Positions 28,479 through 39,090 of a DNA stretch of 47,739 nt are shown one piece after another; the first letter of the stretch is position 1; each line of letters starts with the position of its first letter. The DNA lies in assembly GCA_963575745.1 (NCBI GenBank), contig CAUYUJ010007288.1, positions 1 to 47,739 on the forward strand, read 5' to 3'. The translations under genes were made by a program, and so were the position numbers. Below the pieces are notes generated by a model. That model had not been told where the DNA came from, did not search any database, and was given only the letters and a program-made list of their open reading frames with translations. Source of the stretch: Prorocentrum cordatum. Its lineage: Eukaryota > Sar > Dinophyceae > Prorocentrales > Prorocentraceae.

Positions 28479-28970
28479 GTGAGCAACGGCGATGACGTGA
28501 TGGAACAAAGGAGCCTGCACGCGGACAAAGAGAATCCTGGCTGACGAGTACAGTTTTGTAAGCTGGGACTGCTTGAAGTACAGGTCTTTCCCTTTGAGCT
28601 GCCCGTGCGGTAACTCGACGTTGAGTAGTAGTGCACATCCCCAGTTGCCGTCCTGCGCATCGCTCTGGATGTTGATAAAACCTTGTCCTGTCCATATGGC
28701 CTCTCTACAGCGTGTCTCCTGCAGCCCCGCGACGTGGACCTGGTGGTCCAAAAGCTGGGCTCTGACTAGAGCCCCTTTACTGGAGATGTCCAGGTGCAGG
28801 TCTGTGGAGGTGAAGTCGCCCACCATGGACTGAGCGTTGTACTGCACGAAGTTGAGCTTCAGCGTGCCCTTGTTGTAGCTATCTGCGGTGAGGTCGGATG
28901 TGGTCTGCGTCAGCCAGCTGGGGCGAGACGTGCTCCTCGAGCTGTCCATGCCTCCACGGTGGGTACGCAT
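28473..28970 (-). pseudogene. truncated APE-type endonuclease of element B
   Basis: ATG at 28970. The frame carries LNFVQYNAQSM (the N-terminal Asn motif), VAGLQETRCR (the catalytic Glu motif) and GCALLLN, then HVIAVAHA, typical of the first half of an endonuclease/exonuclease/phosphatase fold. The second half (GDFN, DY and SDH motifs) is absent. At 28478-28472 the sequence passes directly into the RT N-terminus in another frame, so an internal deletion has joined the two. The start overlaps the end of the RNase H frame by 92 nt, which could be a natural ORF1/ORF2 overlap. Confidence 0.75.
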
Positions 28971-31944
28971 GTAGGTCCTTGCCCGCAGGATTAGCCATCC
29001 AAGCCCATTCGAGTGTGCTGGTATACCGTACTATATCGACTAGCTCTTCCGCAGGTGGTGGTGGCGCTGGTTGGAGTGCTGCATATTTTGAAAGAATATC
29101 TGCTGCTTCATTCCAGGGTGCGTCTCGATGCGCATGAGTGTGCTCGAAGCTAATGTCCTTTGTGAGCTGTAATTGCTGGAATAATATGCGTGTAAACATC
29201 GCAAGAGGGCGGTTCCTACACGATCTGATCCGCGATGTTCCAGCTGCCGCTCCCAAAGCCGCGGTGTTGTCGCCGATAATGACGATTTCCTGCTCATCGT
29301 CCTCCTGTGTACATGCGATGCCTGCCCAGAGTAGCGCTCCCAATTCGGGGCTGGTGCTGGAGGTGATGTTGTTGGCCATCTCCTCGCTGACAGACAGGGC
29401 GTGGTTGGAGTACATGTGCCTGTAGTAGGCAATGCCCTGGTCGTCTTCTCTCAGGTGTACCACTGCCCATGCTGATGTACCCGGTGCTTTGGCATGGTAG
29501 GACGCGTCAGTGAAGTAGTAGTGCCGCTTCACAGCCGACAAAGGTCTCGAGGGAGCAAGGTGCTTCACCGCCAGCCTGGTATGCTCGTGCAGGTCGTGCT
29601 CTTCGAGGTCATAATGCCATGTCAGCTTCTGAATGTGTTGCTGAAATTGCGTCGGTAGGAACTGTGGGGATCCAATGTTGAGAAAGCGTCGCTGCGTGCT
29701 GTTGCTGTCTCTGCGCTGGTCGGTTTTGTGCGCTTGCCCGTGTGTTGCTGGTCTAGTTCTTTGTCGTCGTCTCCTTCTGCGCTCGCAGCGCCGGTAGTCG
29801 TCGCTGTACTCGCTGTCAGTGCTGGTGTGTTGGCTAGTGCGTTGGTTGTCTCGGGCGTCTTCCGCCGTTGTGCTCCGCCTGGTTGGAATACGGAAGGGGT
29901 GCATGGCTGAGGTTGTACGTCGTTGTGGTGCAGAGATGGATTGTTGCCGCCCCGTCGGCTGCCCGCTAGCTCCGTGGTAGCTCCTGAACGGCAGCATTGC
30001 TCGTCGGGGATGTACGTCCCTCTGGGGCTGGGGGTGCTGTCTGGCATTAGTCGTTGTGTCTGGGAGTGGTTGCTCGGTCTCCAAGTAGTCGGTAGGCTTG
30101 TAGGGCTTGGTCCCCGTCCGCGTCGTGCTCCTTTCCCGTGGGGAAGGCGGCTTTTGGCAGCACTTCTCATCGGCGTTCAAAGTGTCCGATCCAGCCCGCA
30201 CGGCCTGACTGAACAGGAGCTCGTGTGATTGGGCCTGGAGCATGCTGTCACGTAGGCGATGAGATTTGCCGCCAGGAGGGTCGGTTGGGTTCGGTGGTGG
30301 AAGGATAGGTAGTGCTGGCTCTGCGCGCTGCTCTTGAGGGTCTAAGTTTGGTTTGGCTGGTGTCGGTGGCGGGAGTGTAGATGGTTGCTCGTCGCTGGAC
30401 CTGGTTGAGCGCCCCAGCACGACATCGCTGACACGAGAGCAAGGCATCGGCCACCCTCCCGTCGGAGGCATGCTCTCGCGTCTTCGCACCTGCAAGGGGG
30501 AGTCAACCCGCAGCTGCTCGGGGAGAGCAGGTCCGTCCGTCGACGGCCTTGCAGAGTGAGGCGACCCCGCGCTGACACGCCAACGCAGATAGGTCCTGGT
30601 CGGTACGTTGTGTTGTTTGGTCTCGTCAGAGCATAGAGTCTGCTCTGCTGATGTGTACCGAGGCGCTGACCTCCAGGTAGTACGCGACCTCGGACAGCTG
30701 CTGCGCTCTCGACTCGGGCACTCGCTGGCGGAGTCCAAGTCCTGCTCTTCAGGGTGTTCCGCTCCAGGGGGCTGAGTGCTATCTGGCCGTGCTTCGTCCT
30801 CGCAGTTGCTGCTGTCCGCAAGCGCCTCGAAGGCGTTCTTGGTCAGCGTCACTCCAATGTCTGGTCGCATCTCCACCCTGAGCGCCTGTCTTAGTAATCT
30901 TTTGCGCCTCGCCACTCTTCTTTCTCTTGCAACAGCTGTGGCGTCGTTGAGGTGCGGTTCTGCTGATGTTGGGCTGCAGCTTTTGCTGTCAAGGTATGTG
31001 TCCTGTATTTGCTCTAGCTCGTAGGCTTGTATGGGTCCATGCTGTATCTGTCGATTGTAGTCAGTGCTTGGTTGTGTCGTAGTATCTGCATTTAATTTGG
31101 CTGACGCTGGTGGACTAGCCAGCCCTCTAGGGGTCTTTGTGCTTGCCATGTGGTCTGCTTGCGAGCCCAGGTGGCTGGAGTCGAGAGGTTGGCGGGAAAG
31201 CCAGGCTCCGTCGACTGCAAGCGTGGGGTGCTCCTCGAGTGCCCGGCGCTGGGAGACCTCCAGATGTGATAGATCTGATAGTCTCGACCTGCTGCCTGGG
31301 TCCTCCTTCGCATGGCTGCGCTGCCTGGGCTGCGACGCCGCATGGGCCGCCGCGGCTCCCGCGAAGTGGGATGTCGAACCAGGCGTGGCCAAGGGGTGTC
31401 GCCTTGGTCCACGCTGTTGGCACTGCGTCGGACTGCTCGAGTAGCTCTCCCACTCTTGTTGCAGCCTCACCCTGTCGCGGTGCTGGTTGCTTGTCTGAAC
31501 CCCGCTGGCAGTGGGGCTCGCGGCCTGAGGGAGTCGCTCAGGTCCGCGCTTGGAGCGCTCAGACTTGATGTCGCCGTTCTGTGGGTGGTCCCCACCCTTG
31601 CCCACAGACGCGGCGTCTAGGGAGCTGATAGTGCAGGTAGTTCGTCTGCTACGCCTCTTGAGGCGGGGCTCCCTAGTAGAGCGTTGGTGGTTTGAAGCGG
31701 ATGCGGCATCCCCCAGGCTCGCATCGGCTTGGACATAGCTATGTAGTGTGATGGAGGCTAGGTGCGATCGTGTGCGTGTGGCCGAAGGCCATGGGTGTGG
31801 GTCGTTGGGCGTAGGCTCGTCACCGCGCGGGTCTCTGAGTCTGGGCCCGATATCCCCGATATCTTCTGGTGTAGCTGTCTGGACGCAGGTCTGGGCCAGT
31901 TGCCCCCCAGCCTGTGTGCTCCGTATCAGATTTTTGACAGTCGA
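28879..31944 (-). pseudogene. proline-rich region plus RNase H of element B
   Basis: The frame is open from about 31944 (upstream of the first GTG at 31605) to the stop at 28879. The first about 670 codons are Ser/Pro/Arg-rich and look disordered. The C-terminal part is a type I RNase H: FTDASYH (Asp at 29506-29508), SPELGALLWA (Glu at 29344-29346), IIGDNTAAL (Asp at 29269-29271) and HRDAPWNEAADIL (last Asp at 29098-29100). All four catalytic positions are kept. It would degrade the RNA strand during cDNA synthesis. The N-terminal side continues the 31926-33118 frame after a -1 shift at an A5 run. Confidence 0.75.
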
Positions 31945-33118
31945 CCCCCGTCGAGGTCGCTCTCGCCGCTCTCGATGAAGGATGCCACTCTGTCTCCTGG
32001 GTCCGCGAAGCCATCGTCCGCGTCGCAGATCCTGACCTTTTTCGGCTGGCTCCTCGCCCTCCTGGGTTCCCTTGGTTGCTTCAGGTTACCTCTGCATGGA
32101 GGTGCCGAGCTCGTCCTCTGTGGCGTGCCCAAGTGGAACCGCGGTGGTGGCAGCCGTGGCTCGTGTGGCTCGGCGGGCGTGATGTCCTCAGTCGGCATCC
32201 GTGGAGGTGTGCTGGGGCAAGCCTCCTCGTCGCGGCTGAGGTCGATGAACAGCGTCGTCATGGGAGTCTTGGCTGGCTGTGAACGCTGTTGTGGGGTCTT
32301 GTTTGGCGTGAGAGGCGTGACGGGCGGAAAAAGTATGTGTCTTGGCGTGGGCTGTTCCGTCGGGATGGGTGAGCCGGCTGGCATCGTTGGTGAGAGTGAG
32401 GCGAGGTCTGTCGGGGCTCCGTCCTCCTTCTCCTTGCGCAGGCCTTGGCGGTTCTTCATCTCTTCGTCCAGCAGGTCAGCGTCGTCGGATTCGCCAATTG
32501 GGATGCAGTCGCTGCTCGCCCGTACCTCGAGCATCCCTGAGTGCGAAAAGGAGCCGACACTGTTGTACTCCTCGATGTGCGGGCGCTGCTGAGGTAGTGG
32601 TGGGGGTAGCGGACACTCTTCGGCGGATGTCCTCGGCACAAAGCTTTGGTTCTGGAAGCTGAAGTCGTCGCTCGACGAGGGGGTAGGCCCCTCTGGCGTT
32701 GGCATAGACGATGTATGGGACCTCTCTCCAAATCCCACCTCGGCCAGCTCCTCGAGGTACGGCGGTAGTTCTGGATGTGGAAGTTCGTACTGGCTAGGTA
32801 GCAGCCGAAGTAAGTATGCCTCAAGTTGCTCCCTCTGGTACGCGCCCTCCTGGTCCGCCATGCCTTGGTCGCGCTCACTCGTGGCTGTGTCTCCCATGAG
32901 GTCGTCCGTCATGTCGATTAGCAGGTCCTCGTCCACTTGTCCTCCTGCTCCCCAGGCATCCCGTTGTGCAGTCTGGAGTCCTGCCGTTTGCAAATCATGT
33001 GCACGTTGGAGGTCTTGTAATTGCTGCTGCCTCTGTGCTTCGTTCATATGATGGTTGTGGGCGTAGTGCTGCGCCATGGCCTGCATCTCCTGCTGGTGCT
33101 GGTGCTGAAGGCGGTACT
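31926..33118 (-). pseudogene. Pro/Glu-rich middle part of element B
   Basis: Open frame entered from the insertion at 33118 (first internal ATG 33086). It begins with Gln-rich coiled-coil residues (HQHQQEMQAMAQH) that continue the protein interrupted at 33579, then an acidic stretch (LLIDMTDDLMGD) and long Pro/Ser/Thr-rich disordered sequence with TPxxP-like repeats. It ends in LSKI-stop at 31926, one base away from the RNase H frame. No enzymatic motif. Confidence 0.6.
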
Positions 33119-33578
33119 ATGGGGATGCGGGGTGGGATGAGGGGTTGGTTGATGGGGGGGAGGGGAGAGGAGGGGGGGAGAGGGTGGGGAGAAAGAGGAG
33201 GGCGGTGGGGGGGGGGGGGGGGACTGAGGCGGGGATCAGACTGTAAGGAGGGAGGGGGCGGGGTGGGGAAGGAACCCAGGAGAGGGTGCGGGGGGGGGGG
33301 GGTGGTGTGACTGAGGTAGTCTTCGGTGGGACCGGGGGGAGGGCGGGGTGGACGGCGAGTGATTGGGGGGTGGGAGGGGGGGGGAGGGGGGGGTGGAGTG
33401 CCTGGCCCGGGGGGGTGCGGGGTGGGCGGCTGCAGGGTGGATTGGTGGTTGTGTGGTCACGGTAAGGGGAGTTTTCCGGATGGGTATGGGCGGGTTAGCG
33501 CGCGTCGGCGGATGGGGGCTGGGGGGCGATAGGGGGGGCGGCGATCGCGTGCACGCTCGGGGCACGTGCTGTGGTACT
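33119..33578. mobile_element. 460-bp G-rich insertion in element B
   Basis: G-rich on the plus strand with runs of 8-16 G, flanked by the perfect 6-bp direct repeat GGTACT (33113-33118 and 33573-33578). Leaving out 33119-33578 makes the two flanking reading frames of element B contiguous and in phase (…EMENQAAHQY then RLQHQHQQEM…), so this is a later insertion rather than part of the element. It has no terminal inverted repeat, RT or transposase. On the minus strand the boundaries do not give GT/GC/GA-AG ends at any position that keeps the frame, so an intron is unlikely. Confidence 0.8.
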
Positions 33579-34690
33579 GATGCGCCGCTTGGTTCTCCAT
33601 CTCCTGCTGCTGCTGTAGTGCCTGGAGTTCGCTTGTGGCTGCTGCTTGTCGCTGCAGTGCCACCTCCTCCATCCTTTGGGCTTTGTCCACCGCCTCCTGG
33701 TGCTCCCCGACGCGCTCCAGATACCTTTCCTGCTCGTGCTGCATCTCGTATGCCTTCGCCTGGATGGCTGCATGCTCCAGGTTCAGGACGACCCGCATCG
33801 CTTCGCGCTTGTTGGCTTCGTCCTGATGCTCGTGGGCCATCTGCTGATAGTTCACTGCGATCCGCAGCTCCTCCTCCTTATAAGCGCTGTGACGGGCGCA
33901 TCTCTCCTGGTACTCCGCCTCCACCATCTCCTGCGTCGCCTTCTCGTTGTGCTCCTGCGCCATCTTGTACCACTGGGCCTCCTGGGTTGCCATCTCTCTC
34001 ACAGCTTGCTCTTCCTGCCTGGCCTTCTGGACCTGCTGCGTGTAGATGGCTGCTCTTCTCTGGTCTTCCTTGTGCATCTCCTCGCGCAAAGTCTTCTTTT
34101 CCGACTCAATATGCATTTGCAGGTCTGCGAGCATCCCTTTGGCCCTTTCCTCCTGTGTCCTCTGGGTGCCTCTTTGTGATTCGTATGCTTTTGCTTCCTC
34201 CTCCTCCAGCTTGGCGTTGTGGTGCCGCTTGAGTGCGTTGACCTCCCATATGTGCCACTCCTCCTGCTTGGCCAACTGCGCTTCGGTCGTGTGGTACATC
34301 TTTTGCGCGATGGTCTGCTCGTAGGCCTTCAGGTCGCTTTTGTGCTTGAACTCTGCTTGTGCTAGTAGGTCGCTTTGCTGCTGTTCTTTTTTCTGCTGCG
34401 AATCAAGCCTCTCGGTCAATCTCCTGATGGCATCTTTGATCTCGTCTGATGCTGCTAGGACTGGTCGGGGCTGCTGGGCTGGGGCTGGCTGAGCTGTGGC
34501 TGGTTGGGCCGTGGCCGGTGCCATTGGAGCTGCCGAAGGGTCGCGCCTTCTCCTCGCGGCCGGGTGTGGCGCGCGTCCTCTGGTGGGATCATGGCTCCCA
34601 TCTTCCTCAGACGATTCGTCCTTTACTCCCGCCGACTTGGCCATTTGATCTCTGGTTTCCCTCATCAGGGTCTGACCCTGATGGTTCTGG
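33579..34690 (-). pseudogene. coiled-coil gag-like part of element B
   Basis: Meaningful frame from about 34690 (GQTLMRETRDQMAK) to the insertion at 33578. About 290 residues are Glu/Gln/Lys/Arg-rich with heptad character (KLEEEEAKAYESQRG, ESEKKTLREEMHKEDQRR, EEELRIAVNYQQMAHEHQDE), expected to form a long coiled coil. It follows the N-terminal frame after a one-base shift near 34670-34690. A structural, RNA-binding or oligomerising role comparable to LINE ORF1 proteins is inferred. Confidence 0.65.
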
Positions 34691-35745
34691 CGGCCGTCGC
34701 CTCCTGGTCCAGCATCTTGCTGAGCCGCTTCTCCATCTCGGCATGCTCCTCCTCCAGCTTTTCCAGCGTGGCCCTGAGCTGCTTCATGCGTTCTTTGTGG
34801 GGCAGAACGAAGGAGATGTTCGTGGCGGTGATCGCCGCTTCCTGCTCGAGGCTGGTTGTGCACAAGCCGGCCAGCCTAGCACCTGCGATGTTCTCGGAGA
34901 GACGACCCAGCCTGTGGCACTTGGTCTTGTACCACACGAACCTCATCTCTTCGTCATCTGGTGGTGCGGACCAGCTCTCGTGCTCCATCGCGACGGCGAA
35001 GGAGACTGGCGTGATGCTGTCCAGGACTGCCTTTTGCTGGGGGCTGTACTGGTAGCTGCCGATGTGGGCTGCGGCAGGCGTGTCGAGCTGGTCCCTTCTT
35101 CTGCGCCTGCCGCTTCTCCTTCTGGCTGAGGCGCTCCTCCAGGGCGCACTGTGCTTCCAGTGCTGGTCGCTGTCGCTTTGCTGCTGGTGCTTGTGGGTCT
35201 GTGGCTGCTGCTGCTGCTGCTGGTGGTGGCTCTTATGGGTCTGAGGCTGCTGCTGCTGCTGCTGACTATGCTGCTGCCACTCCCAGGGCCGCCCACCAAT
35301 GGCTCCGTAGTCGCCAGTCCAGTCTGCGCTGCGCTGGCGCTGCGCCTGGGCTGTGGACCCTGCTCCTGTCCACCTTTTCCCAGGGCCGCGCCGCGACGCC
35401 TCGAGGTGTGTGGTCCCTGCTCCTGACCACCTTTCCCTCGAGGCGTCGCGCTGCTGATTCCAGTTCTGCTTCATGACGTGCTGCTGGTGGCGCTGGGGCT
35501 GCTGCGCGCTGTGGTGGTTGCTGAGGATGTGCGCAGCGTCCAGCACGCGGAAGAGGGTCCTGGCGTTGGCCCTCTTTTCCCGCTGGCGCCTGTGCCAGGC
35601 GGGCTCGCCCTCTCGGGGCGTGGCGGCTCTGCGCCGCCGCGGCTGCGGCGCCGATGGCGCGCTGCGCGCGGCCACGAGCGGCGGGGGCGACCGACGAGAC
35701 GACGGCCCCGCCCCTCCTCAGCCCGTGGCTCTCCTCCTCCCTCAT
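34665..35745 (-). pseudogene. N-terminal Gln/His-rich part of element B
   Basis: Open frame ending at a TGA at 34667-34665. The N-terminal section has WHRRQREKRANARTLFRVL and a Gln/His-rich stretch with two copies of QQQQQQPQTHK (about 35195-35275) and a duplicated W(S/T)GAG(T/S)T unit encoded by two 60-bp-spaced repeats (about 35345-35440). A folded-looking segment follows (SYQYSPQQKAVLDSITPVSFAVAMEHES..., VWYKTKCHRLGRLSENIAGARL), then the start of the coiled coil (LRATLEKLEEEHAEMEKRL). The true start is not visible; the frame runs into GC-rich repeats. Confidence 0.55.
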
Positions 35746-35769
35746 CCTCCTCCTCGTCGCCGTCGCTTT

Positions 35770-35791
35770 CGTCCTCGTTTCTCCCGCTAGC

Positions 35792-35825
<34 letters not shown>

Positions 35826-35842
35826 ACCATCGTCGTCGTCGT

Positions 35843-35874
<32 letters not shown>

Positions 35875-36060
35875 CCGTCGTCGTCGTCGTCACCATCGTC
35901 GGTCGCCGTCGTCGCCGTTGCCGCCGTCGAGTCGCCGTCGTCGCCTTCGCCGTCGTCGCCGCTCTGCCGCCGCAGCCGCAGCCGCCGCAGCCGCCGCAAC
36001 CGCCGCCGCCGCCGCCGCCGCCGTCGTCGTCATCGTCGCCGTCACTTCCGTCCCTGCCCT
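35770..36060 (+). repeat. (GTC)n and (GCC)n array
   Basis: GTC/CGT repeats with GCC variants, then GCC-rich repeats from about 35940. Open frames here are homopolymer-like. Confidence 0.9.
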
Positions 36061-36540
36061 CGCTCCGCTCCTGCCGCCGCCGCTGGTCAGGACCGGGCGC
36101 CTCCCTCCCCCTCAAGCGCCCGCGAGGGGTCGGGCGGGCTGTCGGGCCTCTTGCCCGCCCGAGGGCCAGCCGTGGCACCGCCCGCCAGCGCCGCCGCAGT
36201 GGCGCCAGCCCCCGAGGGAAGGGGGGGCAGGGCGCCGGTCGAGGCGCGGCTTTCTCGAGCCCAGGGCGGCGGCGGCGGCAACGACGCGAGGGCGGCGGAG
36301 AGGACGACGAGAGACGGTGGCGACCACCAATGATTGTGGCGTTGACGGCCACGGCGACCAGCGACCGACGACCGACGACGGCGGCTGGCGGTGGAGACGA
36401 GGACGACGGCGTCGACGAGAAGGAAGGGGAGGAGGACGAGGGACGGCGGCGGCGGCGGCGGCAAAGACACGTCCAAAGTGGCGGCGGCGGCGGGCCAACG
36501 AACCCGCCTGGGGTTAGCGCGGGCGCCCTCGGAGCGAGCC
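36061..36540. other. very GC-rich sequence, no gene seen
   Basis: Dominated by CGG/GCC/GAC-type triplets; no recognisable protein despite open frames. Confidence 0.5.
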
Positions 36541-36710
36541 GTCGCGGCCTCCTCCTCCTCCTCCTCCTCCTCCTCCTCCTCCTTCTCCTCCTGTCGTACC
36601 CCCCGACGTGTCGGTATGGCGGGCAAGGCGTCTCGCCTGAGATTTCCCCCACCATTACGATCCTGGAGCTTGACACGTGCAAAATGTTTGCAAATAGACG
36701 GCTCTCGCGG
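36541..36710 (+). repeat. (TCC)n tract plus spacer
   Basis: TCC repeats at 36549-36591 followed by about 120 bp of unique sequence. Confidence 0.8.
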
Positions 36711-36905
36711 AGGAGGAGGAGGAGGAGGAGGAGGAGGAGGAGGAGGAGGAGGAGGAGGAGGTGGAAGCGGAGGAGGAGGTGCAGGAGGAGGAAGAGGATG
36801 AGGATGAGGAGGAGGAGGAGGAGGAGGGAGAGGAGGAGGAGGAGGAGGAAGAGGAGGATGAAGACGAGGAGAAGGCGGCGGAGGAGGAGGCGGGGGGAAG
36901 GGGGG
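36711..36905 (+). repeat. (GGA)n array
   Basis: GGA repeats with GAGGAT interruptions. Confidence 0.93.
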
Positions 36906-37029
36906 AAGAAGCATGCTCGTGGACAGCATGAGCGTGGAGGGGCGAAACGGCGAGGCTGAACAGAATCGGGATGAGGATGAAACTGAAACGAGAGCCTTCG
37001 CTGTAGAAGTCTACAACTGTTTCGAAGGC

Positions 37030-37310
37030 TCGTGATGTCGAGGTCCTAGGAATGGTGTTCTGGCACGGTTTATGGCTGTCAGGACGTAACATTCAGGTTG
37101 ATTCGCTGCGTCGAAGCCCCAGGGATGGCGTTCTGGAAAACTTTAGAATTGTCAGGACGCATCAGTCACGTTGGCTCGTGATGCTGAAACCCTGGGAAAT
37201 ATTATTCGTTGCGCGGCTTAGGATTGCAAGGCCGCAGCAGTCACGTTGATTTGCGGGGTTGGATTACCCAGAGTGGTGCTTTGGTGCGATTGAAGATTCT
37301 CGGACGGTTG
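37030..37310 (+). repeat. diverged tandem repeat, about 76-bp units
   Basis: About four units starting near 37032, 37108, 37180 and 37256. Shared blocks are CC(C/T)AGGGATGG(T/C)GTTCTGG, TGTCAGGACG and AGTCACGTTG. Low coding potential. Confidence 0.6.
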
Positions 37311-37511
37311 GCTTCCAATGGGGCACGACACGTAATGAACATACAGTCTTGTAGATTTGTATGAAACGGAAACTTCGAAGAATCTGATATTGCAACATGG
37401 TTGTTTTTGGGATTAGCACTGGTTCTCCACCTCCCAACCAGGCTAAATCAGAAATTGAACTTCCTGCTTGCCATCTACCTCCCCCTGCTCCCCCCACTCC
37501 TTCATCATCTT
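37311..37511. other. AT-richer unique sequence
   Basis: No gene recognised. Confidence 0.4.
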
Positions 37512-37615
37512 GCCCCCTCCTGCTCCTCCTCCTCCTCCTCCTCCTCCTCCTCCTCCTCCTCCTCCTCCTCCTCCTCCCCCTCCTCCTCCTCCTCCTCCTC
37601 CTCCTCCTCCTCTCG
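37512..37615 (+). repeat. (TCC)n array
   Basis: TCC/CTC repeats. Confidence 0.95.
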
Positions 37616-38701
37616 CCTCGTCATCCGTCTCCTCAACCTGTTCTCGCTCGACAGGTCCGTGAAGACACGCTTGTTTTACTCCTGGGCATGCTCAGGCTGA
37701 GCCCATACTCGCTTTCACTGCTCCCGAAGCCCGTTTTCCCCCAACTGCATGCTCCCTTACTTCCCCGATTAGTTCAATTCGCCTGAGCATCGTTGCTGGA
37801 AACACCGGTGGGGATACTTTTTAACCAGCGGCCGCGGGCGAGCGCGCCGGCGGCAAGTCCAGTCAAAGCGGGGCACGCAACGACCAATTCACCTGAAGCA
37901 GCGGAGGGCGGCCTCACCTAAAGCGGCTAAGCGGGGCCTCGCGCAGCTCCTCAGCGGCGATCCGGCGAGCGGAGGGGGCAGCTGAAACTGAGTCGTACTG
38001 CCAGCGTGCAGGTATGCATGGCGTCGGAAGCACCAGGTAGTCGGGAAGAACTACAACCAGGGGCAGAAACCGAATGATCCATGCGTGGGCGCGAACCCCG
38101 GACAACTCCGGGAGTACCAGGGTGGCCGCAGCCGGGAGGATCGACGGTCAAGGGCGAATTGATGCCGAATTGGGCGAGAGCGTTGGCAGGCTGCGAGAAC
38201 CCAGGGTGGCCGAAGCCGCAGAGTCCCACGGCAGCAGAACGCACAAGCACGAGAAGCAGCAAAGCTGCCGCGCAAACAAAATGGCGCGGGCCACCACGGA
38301 CAAGTGCGTGAAGTGGCGCCAGGATGGGCGCGCACCACGAGACCTGAAGAGGGTCACGAGCCCGAAGTCAGCACACCGGAGGTGGCGACAGTCGAGCAAC
38401 GGCACCACGGGGAAGACCCGGGACTGAGACCAGGGATGCGACCGCAGCGTGGTAGGAGCACGGAAGCCAGAGCGGTGCCATAGACGGCCGTCGGCCCCGT
38501 GGAGGGGAAGAACCCGCGACTTGGGCGGAAAAGCGAGAAGCCAGTACGGTGGGGGACGACACCACCGACCGACGGGGAGAGCGGAGGCCAAGCCGAAGGG
38601 GGGGGGGGGGGACACCCCGACCCGGCGGCCCGCCCGGAAGCGCGGGATAAAGACGCGCCAGGGGTGAAAACAACTACAGCAGGCCGGAGGCCGATAGGGG
38701 G
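37616..38701. other. unique sequence, no gene supported
   Basis: GC-rich, with a run of 14 G near 38600. Several open frames overlap on both strands and none resembles a known protein. Confidence 0.45.
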
Positions 38702-39090
38702 CGCGTGGACCACGGCCCCAGCGGTAGTCCACGAGTCAGTATTGTCAGCGTGCCACTGCTCAAGTTCCCATGCACGGGCGGGGAGCAGTGGGGGCTGGGC
38801 AGGGAGAGGCACCAGGGAAGGAGCACTGCCTGCAAGTCAATCGGCGGCCACAGCAAGGACTGCGGCGGACACGTCTAGGGCGAAACATAGGAGGGGGACA
38901 GGTGGACCACGGCCCCGGCGGAGACCCACGAGTCAGGATGGTCAGCAGTCCGTTGTCCCTGTCCAGAGGGCCGGGAGCAACGGGGGCTGGGCAGGGAGTG
39001 GCACCAGGGAAGAAACACTGCCTGCAAGTCGAACGTCGGCCACAGCGAGTAGAATGAGAGTCGCGTCTGAGGTGATACAAGCGGGGGCCG
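38702..39090 (+). repeat. two tandem units of about 196 bp
   Basis: GTGGACCACGGCCCC at about 38706 and 38902 opens each unit. GGGGCTGGGCAGGGAG, GCACCAGGGAAG and CACTGCCTGCAAGTC recur at the same offsets. The units are diverged but unmistakable. Confidence 0.8.

Larger units (their letters stand above)
25310..35745 (-). mobile_element. Retroelement B, decayed, with methyltransferase-like domain
   Basis: About 10.4-kb non-LTR retroelement on the minus strand. In transcription order: Gln/His-rich gag-like N-terminus and long coiled coil (35745-33579), a 460-bp foreign insertion (33578-33119), a Pro-rich disordered part (33118-31926), RNase H (to 28879), the start of an APE-type endonuclease (28970 to about 28473), RT (to 26785), C2H2 zinc fingers and a C5-methyltransferase-like domain (26663-25310). 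It is broken in at least five places and is a pseudo-element. RNase H lies before the endonuclease and RT, unlike element A. Neither boundary is defined; no SL was found upstream, where the sequence runs into (GTC)n repeats. Confidence 0.8.

Noticed and set aside
33119-33578. An intron in element B
   Set aside because: All positions that keep the protein in frame give non-GT/GC/GA-AG ends; a flanking 6-bp duplication fits insertion better.
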